Shown here piece after piece: positions 1 through 11,836 of a stretch of 64,000 bases of DNA (positions are counted from its first letter, which is position 1; every line of letters starts with the position of its first letter). The notes beneath the pieces were generated by a model. It saw nothing but the letters and a program-made list of their open reading frames with translations, did no database searches and was not told the origin of the DNA. Position numbers and translations under genes: made by a program. This DNA comes from Warburgia ugandensis (taxonomy: Eukaryota > Streptophyta > Magnoliopsida > Canellales > Canellaceae), in NCBI GenBank assembly GCA_035236585.1, contig CP141132.1:81830880-81894879 (forward strand). The letters run 5' to 3'.

Positions 1-36
1 AAACAGGAGCTTCATGCACCAGGCTGTCCTTTTTTC
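1..36 (+). mobile_element. Au SINE 3' end (cut by window edge)
   Basis: The first bases give the Au SINE tail pattern: a gggagcttcatgcaccggg-like run, then gctgccctttttt. Here it reads caggagcttcatgcaccagg followed by ctgtcctttttt. The body lies outside the window. It sits in the last visible intron of the AP-4 beta gene. Confidence 0.7.
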
Positions 37-262
37 AGCTGCAGATATAGGCATTCCTTTTCAACAGCAAATGGCTATTGCTTTTCTCACTGCAACTAAT
101 ATATGCTACACTACCACGGCACCAAAAATGCCAAACAAGTATGTACAGATTAAAAGAAAGTTTTACTAGAGCAACTTTTTATTGGCTTTTGGAAGTGAAG
201 AGAGCATAAGACATCACATAAAACACCAACAATTATTTGGAAACAATAGAAAGCTCACCAGA

Positions 263-442
263 GAAGGGGTGCCTTAGCGCAACGGTAAAAGTTGTCCTTG
301 TGTGACATTGAGGTCACGGGTTCAAGGCGTGGAAACAGCCTCTTGTAGAAATACAAGGTAAGGCTGTGTACTATAGGCCCTTGTGGTCCGCCCCTTCCCC
401 GAACCCTGCATAGGGGGGAGCTTTATGCACCGGGGCTGCCCT
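263..442 (+). mobile_element. Au SINE, full length, with perfect target-site duplication
   Basis: A tRNA-derived SINE of about 180 bp. The 5' part has the tRNA-like A-box region (gcgcaacggtaaaagttg) and a B-box region (cacgggttcaaggc). The body has cagcctcttgtagaaatac and ccttgtggtccgccccttcc, and it ends ggggctgccctt. A perfect 16-bp direct repeat (tagaaagctcaccaga) flanks it at 247-262 and 443-458, proof of target-primed insertion. It lies in an intron of AP-4 beta, same strand as the window. Confidence 0.93.
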
Positions 443-1002
443 TAGAAAGCTCACCAGATTTCTGGAGAAACTTCTGGTTTCTTGAAAGTGCAAGGAATTA
501 TTCCTAATTTACAAATAATGAACTGAGTATATTTTTGGCTGTAATACTGGAAGAAGATGGAATAGGATATAAATATCAGCACAAAAAATAACAGTGCTGG
601 AGCATTGGAAATAAAGGTTGCTCTTCTAGAAAGTTAAATATGTCCAAGACTCCAATCACAATCCCAATATAGCTATAATGGCCTTTATTTAAATTGTAGA
701 AAAACAGGAGTACCCTTTCTGCAGGCCAGTCATTCGTCAACTGATTTATTCCAAGAGATATCTTTCTCTTGTGAAAACATTTGGTTTACCTTCAACTCAG
801 GCATTCCACCATTCTATGATATTGTTATTATTAGTTATTGGAATCAATACTCCAACTTTGTTTTTGGTATTTACTCCTTTTATTCCCACAGCATAGTAAA
901 TCATATAGCAGCTTATATTTAAACAAAACAAAGAAACCAACAAAATACCCAAAATCACCAAATTAGGCTCTGAATAAGTAAAGTCATCAAAGGGAAGCTC
1001 AC

Positions 1003-4000
1003 CTTCTGGTATACAACAGAAAGACTATTGAATTCATCAAATATTCGATCCTTGATTTCACTGCTCTGAGTATCAGCAAAGACCGAAACTGCTTGCTTGG
1101 GAGGATCAACTACCCGTTCGGCCACGGACACATCGTACTGCAAAAGCCTGTAGTAGAACAGGGCTCTATCATGAACATCCTGCAACACAATAAACCCTTA
1201 ATGGTGCATTCATGCACAAATGGGTGTCCACCTCACGGAAAACTCAATTTGAAAATGCTTGTTGTCTTCTGATTAAATGAAACAATAAAAAATGAAGAAG
1301 AAGTGATACCTGGTGAGAGTCAGCGAGTCCAGCAGCCAATGCAGCTCCGAGAGCCTTCTGTGTCTCGGGTGGCCTTCTAAGGAAACACTTCAAGACTGCA
1401 GTAAGCAAATGCAAACGAACCTGCACAAGATGCCAGAAGATATCAGGAAAAAACGAATATATCAGTGATAACAGATGAAGCAGCAAATATGAAGCTTCAA
1501 TAACTGGTATGAATTTTCTGCTTCTGTCACAGGTAGACAGCCTTCACTGGATGTGTTCAACCATGACCAACATTATATTTCATGGGGAAAGAACTATATA
1601 TTTGGATCATAGAGTTACAAAGGTTCCAATCACTGATATCCTTTAATGGATCAAAGACAAACAATAAACTAACCAGACAACCATGGAAGAGAGGAATGTG
1701 TCATTAACTAAACATTAAGATACTGCTCTTAGACCAGCGAACACAGATTTTTGGGCTTACAAGAATAAATATGTATACCAAAAAACAACTGTGACCGGCA
1801 TAAAGCTAGCTTCTGCATGGGGATTGATTATTCAATGTAAATGCTCAAATTTCATATAATCTAAAAAAGGTCTGTAGAACAAAAAAGGAGACAAAGAACA
1901 GAGTTTTTCATGTCAAATCAGACTTGACAGAGGAAGAATCCTATAAATGGACAGTATTGAAAGTTAAAACTTCGTCATGGAAAAACTGACAGTGTAACCC
2001 TGGGTATTTTTACTAAAGCAGTAAGCACTTGGTACAAAAGACTTACTATTGAGATTAGAATCTCTTCATAAGGTATTCTTATAAAATTTCAGCCTGCAGG
2101 TAACAGTAAAGGAAGAAGGAATATACTGGCAGCATCTTTGCATCCTCATCTAGATAAAGCTGACATGTTTGCCTCATATAAATCCAAATGAATTGGACAA
2201 ACTGATATCCCATGACTAAAAGGAATCATATGCACTTGAAGAAATTCATGGATAACTGAAACAATTACATACCTCTGGCGATTGCTCCTCCTCCCAATTC
2301 TCAATAAGACTTTCTAGAATATAAGGAGCATCAAGCATGTCTTGAGAATACTCTCCCAGCATCCATAATAGAGCTGCTTTAGCTTTGGGTTCTTGAACAT
2401 TTTTGCTGCTGATATTTCCAACAACTGCAATGCAATCATGACTCCATTGAGGATATTTTCGGAGCAGATCTTTCACAAGTACCTGTGCAGATGTTCCAGA
2501 GAAACTCATCCATTTTGGATCATAACAGATCAATCAAATACTTTTGCTAATTCAGTGCCTCTAGAAAATGTGAGAACACCCACATCTGAGGACAAATCAG
2601 CAAAAAAAGGGTTTAACTTAGCTGAGACAAGGATAGCCCATCAAGCCTTTTATACACTAACAGAAATGAAATTGAACTGACTCAGGAAAGTCATCATGGG
2701 GCAGTGAATTCTTACAAGTTGCATCTGATTTAGGAAGCCTATCTAAGTTTCAAAAACATACCAGTGTTTCAGCTGTCACATAATCCTTTTCCATCTCCAG
2801 GAACTGAAGAAGCCTATCAACAATCGCATTGACATCATACTGCTGTAGCGCAATCTTTCCTACGGCCCGAATTGACTCTCTTGCAATAGGAATATCAACA
2901 TTGGCAGCATATTCACATAATTCCGTCACTGAAACAGGCTCAATAAAGTCATATAGCTGTCATACAGGAAAACTATCAAGGAAGAACATTTCTTTATCAC
3001 TAGAGAAAGTCATTACCAAGAAGCAACAATTTATGAGTGCCTACAAAACTACCATAAAAGAGAAAGTTACACATGCAAGAGAGCTCAGTGATTCTCTTAC
3101 CAATTTCATAGGTATTGCTCTCATTCGCCACAGCAGTCAGCATCTCGAGTTTCAGTTTCTTGACATAGGATGGTTGACTATACTGGCAATAAAAATGTTT
3201 ATAGTCTGAGGAAAACAGAATAGGGGCACGCATCACCAAGAGATGCAAGTGGCTCAGAACTGCATAAGATTGTTCAGGACTGCCAGTGCTCACTAAGGTC
3301 AGTAAGGGTGCTTTGATGCGTTCATATACCTAGCAAAAAATTCTGAATTCAGTGAATGGGCTGATCACTTTTATAAAATAATCAACTAAAGAGCAACATA
3401 GGAAACCAAATAGCATTTGTACAAAAGCAAAAGGAAATAAATCCCACAACCTGAGATATACTACGAAATCATATGCCATGATAACAACCAATATAGGTTT
3501 CAAACTAAGCACCCAATAAAAGGGTAAACAAAAGGATCACTTAACATCATAAAATAAATAGACTCACAATCAGAAGCTTGGTCTGAAATTCTGAACAAAT
3601 GTCGTAAGATGGCAATCCAAAAAAGCACGAAAAAATTTGAGAATGATCACTAATAAGTGGAGGACCAGAGGAATAATCAGAAGATTCTTTCATTGGCACA
3701 TGCCAAGACTTACAGCCACCACCTGGCATATCTAAACAACAAGAATGCATGCAGTTCCCAATAGAGTATGGCAATCAAAGTTAAATGCATTTAGGATCAT
3801 GAAAAAGAAAGAGATTGTTTTGATGCAAACTACAATTACAGAAACCACTGACACAGGATCTAACGTAACAGTTTTTCTGCAAACAATCCTTACTCTAAAA
3901 ATTGATATTGTTCCTTCACATCAAAACTACCAAAACTGGTGCACAAGTGACTGTCAGAAATGAAATGGCAATCTCAAGCAGCAACCACAATACCTATTAG

Positions 4001-7000
4001 TAACAAACATTTAAGGATTACAAAAATAGGAACCATCAACTACCATTTGAAGGCAATTTGAATTTTATAGGCTACTCATGGACAACAATAACTCCAACTG
4101 TTAACCGCATTGATTACAGATGATTGCATGAATCATTTGCACCAAAGTCAGAGCTAATCAAACACGTCTACATTGAAAATTATGCTCTGCTGAGAACTGT
4201 CTTTTCCATGTTGAGAACTGTATTTTCCAACTTATTTTCGTCTTGGTAACAAGCCGGTGTGCATGGAGCCATATGTCCTATTTGAAGGATCAAAAAAGTA
4301 GGCAGCATCACCTAACATTTTAAGGAGAATTTTCTTGCTAAAACACTCAAAGATTACAAAGGAGAAGGGAAAACCAAATCTCTTACACCAAACCACACTT
4401 AGAACTCACTACAACTCCTAATGCCTCTGGATCCCACGGGTGAATAAAAAGATAGATCTACATTGGTCGATTGACCAAGGGACCCTTCAATAAGCCTGTC
4501 GAACTGCCCTTGGGCATGAAGCCATTTGATAAGGGCATCCAATCAAAGGCAGATGGAAGTTTGAACTGTGAACAGTGCTATCGATCCCTAATCGGATCTT
4601 TTCTCTTTGATCAAAAAACCCTCTAAGAAAGATGATTATCCACCATTAGTCAGTAATGTGGGTTGGCTTGGATTACTTAGTGTTGCTGTTTCCCCTTTCC
4701 ATTCCCAAGTCAAGGATGAGTCCCATGCGTTAGTTTGAGGATCGCAGTTTCATGCACTAATCCCTACAGGTGCCTGTAGCAAGTTGAATTTTATAGATTC
4801 CTCAATGACAACAATAACTCTGATGGTTAACCACAATGATTACAGGTGATTGCGGGAATCATTTGCACCAATGTCAGAACTAACCAAATTGATTACAGCT
4901 GGCTTTTGGACTGATGCATAATCATATTAGCTTTCTTTTCCATTTACAATTTAGCAAACAACCTTCTCTCAGGACTACTAGGTAAATAAGGTCTTACATC
5001 AGAAAATAAACATAAAAATCTTGGGAAGAATAATAACCTATTGCATAAATGTTGTCCTATTCAACATCTGGTTTACCAAGGGATACTTCCCTTGCAGCTA
5101 ACATGTCGCATTCCTGTTGCCAGGAATTGGGTCATTTCATGATGAATAAGTTGAGGCATGAAGTGGGAAGCATATAGGGAGTAACTGAATAAGAGAACAT
5201 GAGGGAGCATATTTAAACAAATTAACATTTGCAAGAAATTCTATCTGGGATATGCATATATGCATATTGTGTTGATTTGGGGAGTGTATGTCTTGGAAAT
5301 GGAGAATTTTCAGGAAAATAACTGAACAATGCACCAAATCACAAAAAGCTTCTAATCCATGACATGTGTGGATATGCAACATAGAAGTTCTTTAAATGTT
5401 AAAATCAAGCATTATAAGAATAGCATTAACCATCTACTTCATGCTCATTCTTAAACCATGACTAAGTGATTTGAAGGGCACCTGCTGATGAACATCTGTC
5501 ATAGATAATGTCATATGCAGAAACACCTTAATTGTAGCTAACACAACAGCACCATTTGCATGTTGAAGTCTATCCTCAAGGAGATTCATTATGTCAAATA
5601 TTTCATTGCTGTCCAAGGGTACATATTTGGAGACCAAGTCGAGCACAAGACACTGTGCCCATTCACTGAATTCCTTTATCCTGTGAAACAACAGATAGTG
5701 AACATTACATCAAATGCTCAAGAACCTCATCTTGTAGCAGTTGACTGTTTGGGAGGAAATAAATACAAGATGGTTTGAAGGTAAAGATGCATTAGTTCCT
5801 GGGATATTTGCGAGTTAAGGAACTCAGAATTGATTGGGCCACTTGAAAGATTAGTTATGCACTACACTCACGATTCACCTAGGAATTGGAAATTCATCAC
5901 TACATAATGCTACATGAGATTAAGAAGATATATAAAGGCATGATCATATTTCATCCCATGCTTAGAAACAGTGCAGACCTGAAGTAAATTTCTTTTGTTA
6001 CTTCTAAGGATATACTTAATTTGAGCTATATATTAGACTTATCAGAAAAGTAACATGCGCCAGTATTGATTTAAATTCAAAGCATTTCAAAGAGATGGAA
6101 AGCCCTAACCAAACAACTTGTGCTTCCGTCAAAACTCCATATATCCTGTTAATGTTCAGTGCAAACTAAGTTCACCAATCATAACGTTGCAGTGCTAACC
6201 AAATACTAACATAGTAATTTGGATTGCGTGAAGAAATGTCAAAGAAAGACTACCGATTCAAAAGATAATATACTACTGGCTTGCTAAGCAAAGCTTCTTT
6301 ATCCCTTGACGCTTCCTCAGAAGTAGCCGCTTCTAAGCTCCAGATCTCTTGTAAGGAGGATAAACAATTTGCCACCACCTAGCAACAATAACACATACTG
6401 GTATGAAAATAAACATTCAGACAAAAACTATCAAGAACTAAATCATAAGAAAAGTAGCTTTCAGGGTGTTCAGATGCAGTTACATTTTGGGCCTTTTGGG
6501 ATGTCTGCCCTTCCAGTAATTATCTTTTCTTTTCTTTATCATTTCAGTATCAAATGCAAAGAGAACTTACATTTTGAAAGTAGTAGGATTAGGCAAGAGA
6601 AACTAAAAATGGAATGATATTTAACGACTACTGAAATCGGGATCTCAATGCTTATGATATCTATTGAAAAGATCTTTAAAAACCTCCACGACAAAAATAA
6701 TAATGAACTAAAGCTAGTTTAGCGCACAATATAAAAAAACAGAAACAACCAAAACAAGTATTCAAAATGATTTTGTCAAAATAAAAGCTATAGCTATTGG
6801 ATCAGAGAATTAATATATAACAGCAGTAGCCAGAACAGACTGTGCAAGATATCCTTTTCATAGCTTTCTAAGGACATTCAGATGTGGCGTCCATGACATC
6901 ATTCCTCTAGATAACAAATCCCTCCCGCCAGTAGTCACCACTATGCCTTACAAGAAGCACAAACACCAGGCACACGTTCTAGATAAGTTCCCACAAGAAG

Positions 7001-9064
7001 TTTAAACTAAAAAATCTGGAAGCTCCTTCTGTCTCATTTCTATATGCTAACCCTATCGTCCAAAATTTTTTCTTAAATTCATGCTTAGCCCGGCATTTCT
7101 TTGACGAGCTTCATATCATCTATTGGATTGTTCACTTCTCATTCTACAAACTACTAATGTTCAATAAATAATGAAAAGACATAAGAAATCTCAGGTCGGA
7201 CCAACCAATTTTCAAATCTTTCACAAAACCACACCTTTTTGCTCCAACCATTAAGTTTTAACTCTGAACTCTAACCTTCCCATACTACATTGAGAAAAAC
7301 TGAAAACATTGATCCAAACCTAGTCTACGGTTTTATAAGGACTGTGAGAAGCAATCAAGATTGAAGACTCATCACAGATAATACTAGCCTCCACTTTGCT
7401 CCAGAGCTTGTTGTGGTAGAATGTCTTACAAGAAACCTGAATTATCATAGTCATAAGCATTCTTCAATTCCATGTTGCGGAAATAGCATAGTTAAGTGAT
7501 GCAACATTGACTATGACTGTCCCACCAAAAACCCCTTGCACTGGATAACCATCTAAAATGCGGCTTTCCCCCAATAAAAGTGCTTCAAATGGAAAAGTAG
7601 TGGCACCCAACAAGACTTCCTCAAGTCTCATAGAGAGAAGGTCCACCATCATCGCATAAAAATTACATTATGTCCTGAGCAAACTATAAACCAAACTAAA
7701 GCAGCAAAAATTTGAAGTTATGTAACAAAAGGTTGCATTAGAGACTTCTTTCATACAATATCTCCTATGGAATCCATTTCCGAACCCATCAAATCAACTA
7801 TTAGAAAAACCTATAAACTCAGGTAAATCACTGGGGTGAAGTTTTATCCTCTTTAGACTCAGTAAAAGAGGAACAAAATGGTGGCCAATAGTAGGCTCTG
7901 AATTATACCTCAGTCAAAATTGATGACCACCAAAAGGAAAATGAATCAATCAAAGAGGTAAAGCAATACTCAGCTACAAAGAAAATCCTATTATAGATGA
8001 TCATATGATATCTTCCTCGCAATCAGAGACAAATAACCTTTCCTATCAAGTAGCTACTACTGAGAGTAAGTTTACTCCCAACTTGAGCAGAATCACTCAG
8101 GAGCCCTTTTATGCCTATTCCCCTGAGAAAGGTAAAAGTGCATTATAGATAACTGCTAATAAAACAGACCTCAACTAGCTTGCAAAGTGTTCAGTACCAC
8201 TCTCAACACGTTTATAGTTTACAACTTTATTCTTGACATAGAAGCAAATATGCATGAAATACATTAAGTTGTTCGACTGCTTTGTTTTGCCTCTTGTTTT
8301 GATTACTACTTCCACAATTCTCACCATGAAAACCCGATAAAGAGATGCCACCTTCCGAACTAAAAACACGCATTCGCAGAGTAGAAAGCATACCTGAGCA
8401 TCGGGATCATTAAGCATGAGAGCTTTAAGCATCGAAGGGAAATCAGCATCAATACAAGTAGCTGCAGATATATGATACAACTTCAGAACTCCAATTGTCG
8501 CCACCATTCTCACATAACTATTACTATCCTTCAATCCCGATCCCAACGGTCCAACCAAATACTCAACAAGATTCTTCACTCTCAAAGAACAAAGACTCCT
8601 CAATGCCAGTCCTCGGATCATTGGATCTTCGTCGCGACAATCTTTCTGAAGGAAGTTGATAGTGAGAAGTGCCAGATCTGGATTTCCTTTCGCATAATTT
8701 CCAACATAGAGATAACACATCTTCTTCAGAACTACATCTGAGGTTGCTGAACACATCACCATTTCGCTGAAGAGAGATGACACATCAATGCCTATTGTCA
8801 TGTACGAAATAACTTTCTTAAAGAGTTCGCGCTTCGAATCATCGGTTCCCGGAGCTCGACTTCCGGCGAGTTGCCGGAGTTGCAGCTTCAGATCGGAGAC
8901 TTCTCCTTTTCTGTAATGACAATTTAGGGTTTTGTGATGAATTTGACCTCAAAATTTCCACACAAAAAAATCACATAAGAAAAGAGATGGAACAAGAGAG
9001 AATGGCTTTACCCGGAGGGCTGAGAAGTTGATGGCGATCTCTGTGTCTGGATTGGAGGAGCCAT
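1003..9064 (-). CDS. AP4B: AP-4 adaptor complex subunit beta (5' nine exons, partial)
   Basis: Large beta subunit of the AP-4 coat, which sorts cargo at the trans-Golgi network, including vacuolar storage proteins in plants. Nine exons read on the minus strand with GT-AG junctions: 9064-9012, 8910-8394, 6378-6254, 5680-5482, 3329-3101, 2928-2762, 2482-2273, 1420-1310, 1179-1003. They join in frame to 596 codons. The N-terminus MAPPIQTQRSPSTSQPSG continues into the adaptin N-terminal armadillo solenoid, roughly residues 25-560, with runs such as SYMTIGIDVSSLFSEMVMC, YLYVGNYAKGNPDLALLTI, EDRLQHANGAVVLATIKVF and NWEEEQSPEV. These match plant AP-4 beta rather than AP-1/2 beta. The family is about 840 residues, so the hinge and C-terminal ear (about 240 residues) lie beyond position 1. 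The start is the first ATG in the frame, just before a short first exon, as in other plant copies. No break is visible. Confidence 0.96.
4058..4890. repeat. Diverged ~105-bp direct repeat bracketing ~620 bp in AP-4 beta intron 4
   Basis: 4058-4161 and 4784-4890 share a run beginning ttgaattttatag, then gacaacaataactc, gttaacc, gattacag, gaatcatttgcacca and tcagaactaa, offset by about 726 bp. The enclosed segment shows no long open frame. It could be an old local duplication or the ends of a degraded element. No terminal inverted repeat or target duplication was seen. Confidence 0.7.
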
Positions 9065-11639
9065 GGCGGATCGTGATTTGGAGATTACAGCTATGGTTTC
9101 ATATAGAATCTGGAGAAGAGTATTTGGGGTTTTCTTCTCTTCTTCTTCTCCTTCGTATTCTTCGTGTTCGGACTTGTGAAAGAAGTGGTTGTCCCTCGTG
9201 CAGGGTGGGCACATGTTCCCTTTAAGGACTGTTCGGAGGACGCACCGAGTGTCACGCGTGATCCTTGAGCACTTCTCCGGGCAACATGTTTAAGACAAGA
9301 CGGACGGTTGAGATTTGATCGTAGTCTGATCTCCTAATTTTTTGGGGTTCAGAGCCGAGGTAACATATGAGAGAGATATGACGGTTGAGATTGGATCGTG
9401 AGCTCGTTGTGCCGAGCTATTTTTAGATCGACCCAGATTCATGACCCAGCAATCTGGATGACATGTGGATATGATTTGATGGTAGCAATTTAACCTTGAT
9501 TCTATTGGCCCAATCTATTGCTGAATGGTTCAGATTTGTGACCCACATCCATGATCGCATGTGGGAATCTGATTTCGTGATTTATGGATTGTGGTTATCC
9601 AAACAAAACCAATCCGTTGGCATCACTATTGATCTGAGCTATTCATCTCTTCAGGAGAAGAAAATGAATGACGGGTCTACTTTTCTTTTATACATTTTAG
9701 TGATCCCAACCTTCCCATCTGGACTAATTCTCTTCTCATCCACATTAAAATTCCACTCCTTTCTCTCTCTCCAAGTCACGCACGTGCTATTCACGTGTCT
9801 ATGCCTTGGTCCCTTGAAAAATTAATGATCCATCCTGCATTTGTAGTGAGCACCACATCAAGGAATTACATTTTTGGGGCATGGTCAATCTAGGATGTGC
9901 CCCACCAGATAAATGGTTTATATCCCAAACCAGCTAAAGCTGGTCCCACATTCTAGTTTATCTCCCTTTATAAATTCTTAAATGAATAGATCATGGTAAA
10001 AACCTTTGTTTGGTCCCAAATGTGGGAACCCCCTCCTAGCTAAGGCTTGCTTTGGATTATTAGACCCAATCATCTTATTTGATCTCTCCTTACTAAGCTA
10101 TCTACAAAAGATCATGCCCATTGGAAGTTTTTGTGTACTGGTTTTCCTTTCCTTTGGGTAGCACTAGCAGAATGGATAAGCATATTGAATCCAATCTGCT
10201 TCACCAAGATACTGATCAAATATGGTTTTAGGTTTTTGATCTGAGTGGATTACAGATCAAAAACCCAAGCAGATTTGCAGATTATCCATCCATCTTGCAT
10301 AAGTTACATGGGATAGTATATTTTGATTTCTTTTGAAAGATCTAAACCGTTAATCTTGTTCATAATGTCTTAGATAGGCTAAGTACCAAATTTCTAAAGT
10401 AGTAGCTTACTGTAACTTAAGTTATAAAAGTTGAAAATAGAGGCAAAAATTATTGTCTTCTTTTAGAGAAATAAAACAAACAGTTACAATCATCCAAATG
10501 TAATGACTTTTCAGGAGTCACATATTTTGGGGTTTCTAAACAAGTTTAATGGCTCAAATCTTTTAAAATAAGTCAACACCAATGGTTTATATTATTTCTA
10601 ATATAATTTCCTAAAATTGCCTTTTAAACCAATATCGGCGGATATATCCATGTGGACCGTATATTTAATTGAATTAGATTGATTCGATCTATTTATCTGC
10701 ATATCAAATTTATTCAATCGTATTTGTAGATTTTAAAAGGACAAAAGGATATTTGCAAATTTTGATCCGTTTTGCTGGCTCAACCTTTGGGACTCTGCTT
10801 CCTTACATAATACACACGCCTTGCCATTCGCATGTTTAACAAATGATACTATTGCAGTACCATCTTTTCAAGGCGTAAATTCAAAATTCATTATGAGTTT
10901 AGAAGCTTTTTAACAAAAATACACTTCTCGAGCGAGGAAAAGGCAATTTAGCTGGGCCTTTCCTTTTGAATGATTTGATCCATTCATCATGTTTAGATTG
11001 GCCAACAAACTCCATGACCATTGGATTATTTGAGTCATTTTTTAATTATATCCATTAAAAAATTTAACCAAGAAGCTAGTAGCTAAAAGCCTTTGATGGG
11101 CATGAATTTCAATATATCCTAAATAAAATAGGGCAGATGAGATGAACAGTTTAGATCACTGAAATTTAAAGATCTATCTAGGTTGTATGCTTTTCAACAT
11201 ATATTTTGAGCATCCTTCTAAGACTCTTTTAGACATGATGGAAAATGTACCCTTCTTTTGATGGCATTGGTCTTGATACTTAAGTGACCTGGTTTGAGGT
11301 TGTTAGTGGGTGCGTATATGTCCAACTTTCAAAAGACTTACACCATACAATGTACTGCATCATTCTTATTATTTTTTTAGATGAAGAATTAAAAAAAAAA
11401 AAAAAAACCCCTCACGCATTCACCTAAGTCTATCCAACCGCTAAAAGAGACGGTGACTGCCAACCTCAAACCCGCAATCTAACATCAATAAAAGAGGCAC
11501 CTCTTTTTTCCAAACCACTAGACTGCTAGGCTTTCTTCTTAATTCTTTTAGTTTTGTTAATTTATGTTTTATTGTACAATAATATATATTCGTCCATAGT
11601 GGACTCATAGAAATGGATATGCAAGCAAGCTTTAGTCAT
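9065..11639. other. Intergenic spacer 5' of AP-4 beta
   Basis: The first few hundred bases should hold the AP-4 beta promoter and 5' leader. No convincing TATA box was picked out. The rest is AT-rich with no frame that resembles a gene; the open frame at 9496-9825 has no recognisable protein features. A poly(A) run lies near 11391-11407. Confidence 0.5.
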
Positions 11640-11820
11640 GCAGGAGAGTCTTGGTGCAACGGTAAAAGTTGTCATTATGTGACCTTGAAGTCACGAGTTC
11701 AAGGTGTGAAATCAGCCTCTTGCAAAATGTAGGGTAAGGTTACCTACTATAGGTCCTTGTGGTTCTCCCCTTCCCCAGACCTCACATAGACGGGAGCTTC
11801 ATGCACCAGGACTGCCCTTG
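11640..11820 (+). mobile_element. Au SINE, full length, with perfect target-site duplication
   Basis: Same family as 263-442: cttggtgcaacggtaaaagttg, B-box-like cacgagttcaaggtg, cagcctcttgcaaaatg, ccttgtggttctccccttcc, and an end at ggactgccctt. A perfect 16-bp repeat (agcaagctttagtcat) flanks it at 11624-11639 and 11821-11836. Confidence 0.93.
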
Positions 11821-11836
11821 AGCAAGCTTTAGTCAT

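Noticed and set aside
280..335. tRNA-like A and B box in Au SINEs
   Set aside because: The region lacks a foldable cloverleaf with paired acceptor ends and is followed by the SINE body and target duplication, so it is a retroelement and not a tRNA gene.
8175..8393. Extension of the AP-4 beta exon 2 frame past 8394
   Set aside because: Homology stops exactly at a CAG|GTATGC donor, and the next conserved block (VVANCLSSLQEIWSLEA) is at 6378, so the extension is read-through into the intron.
9028..9225. Plus frame overlapping the AP-4 beta start
   Set aside because: It is a shadow of exon 1 and the leader, with no protein features.
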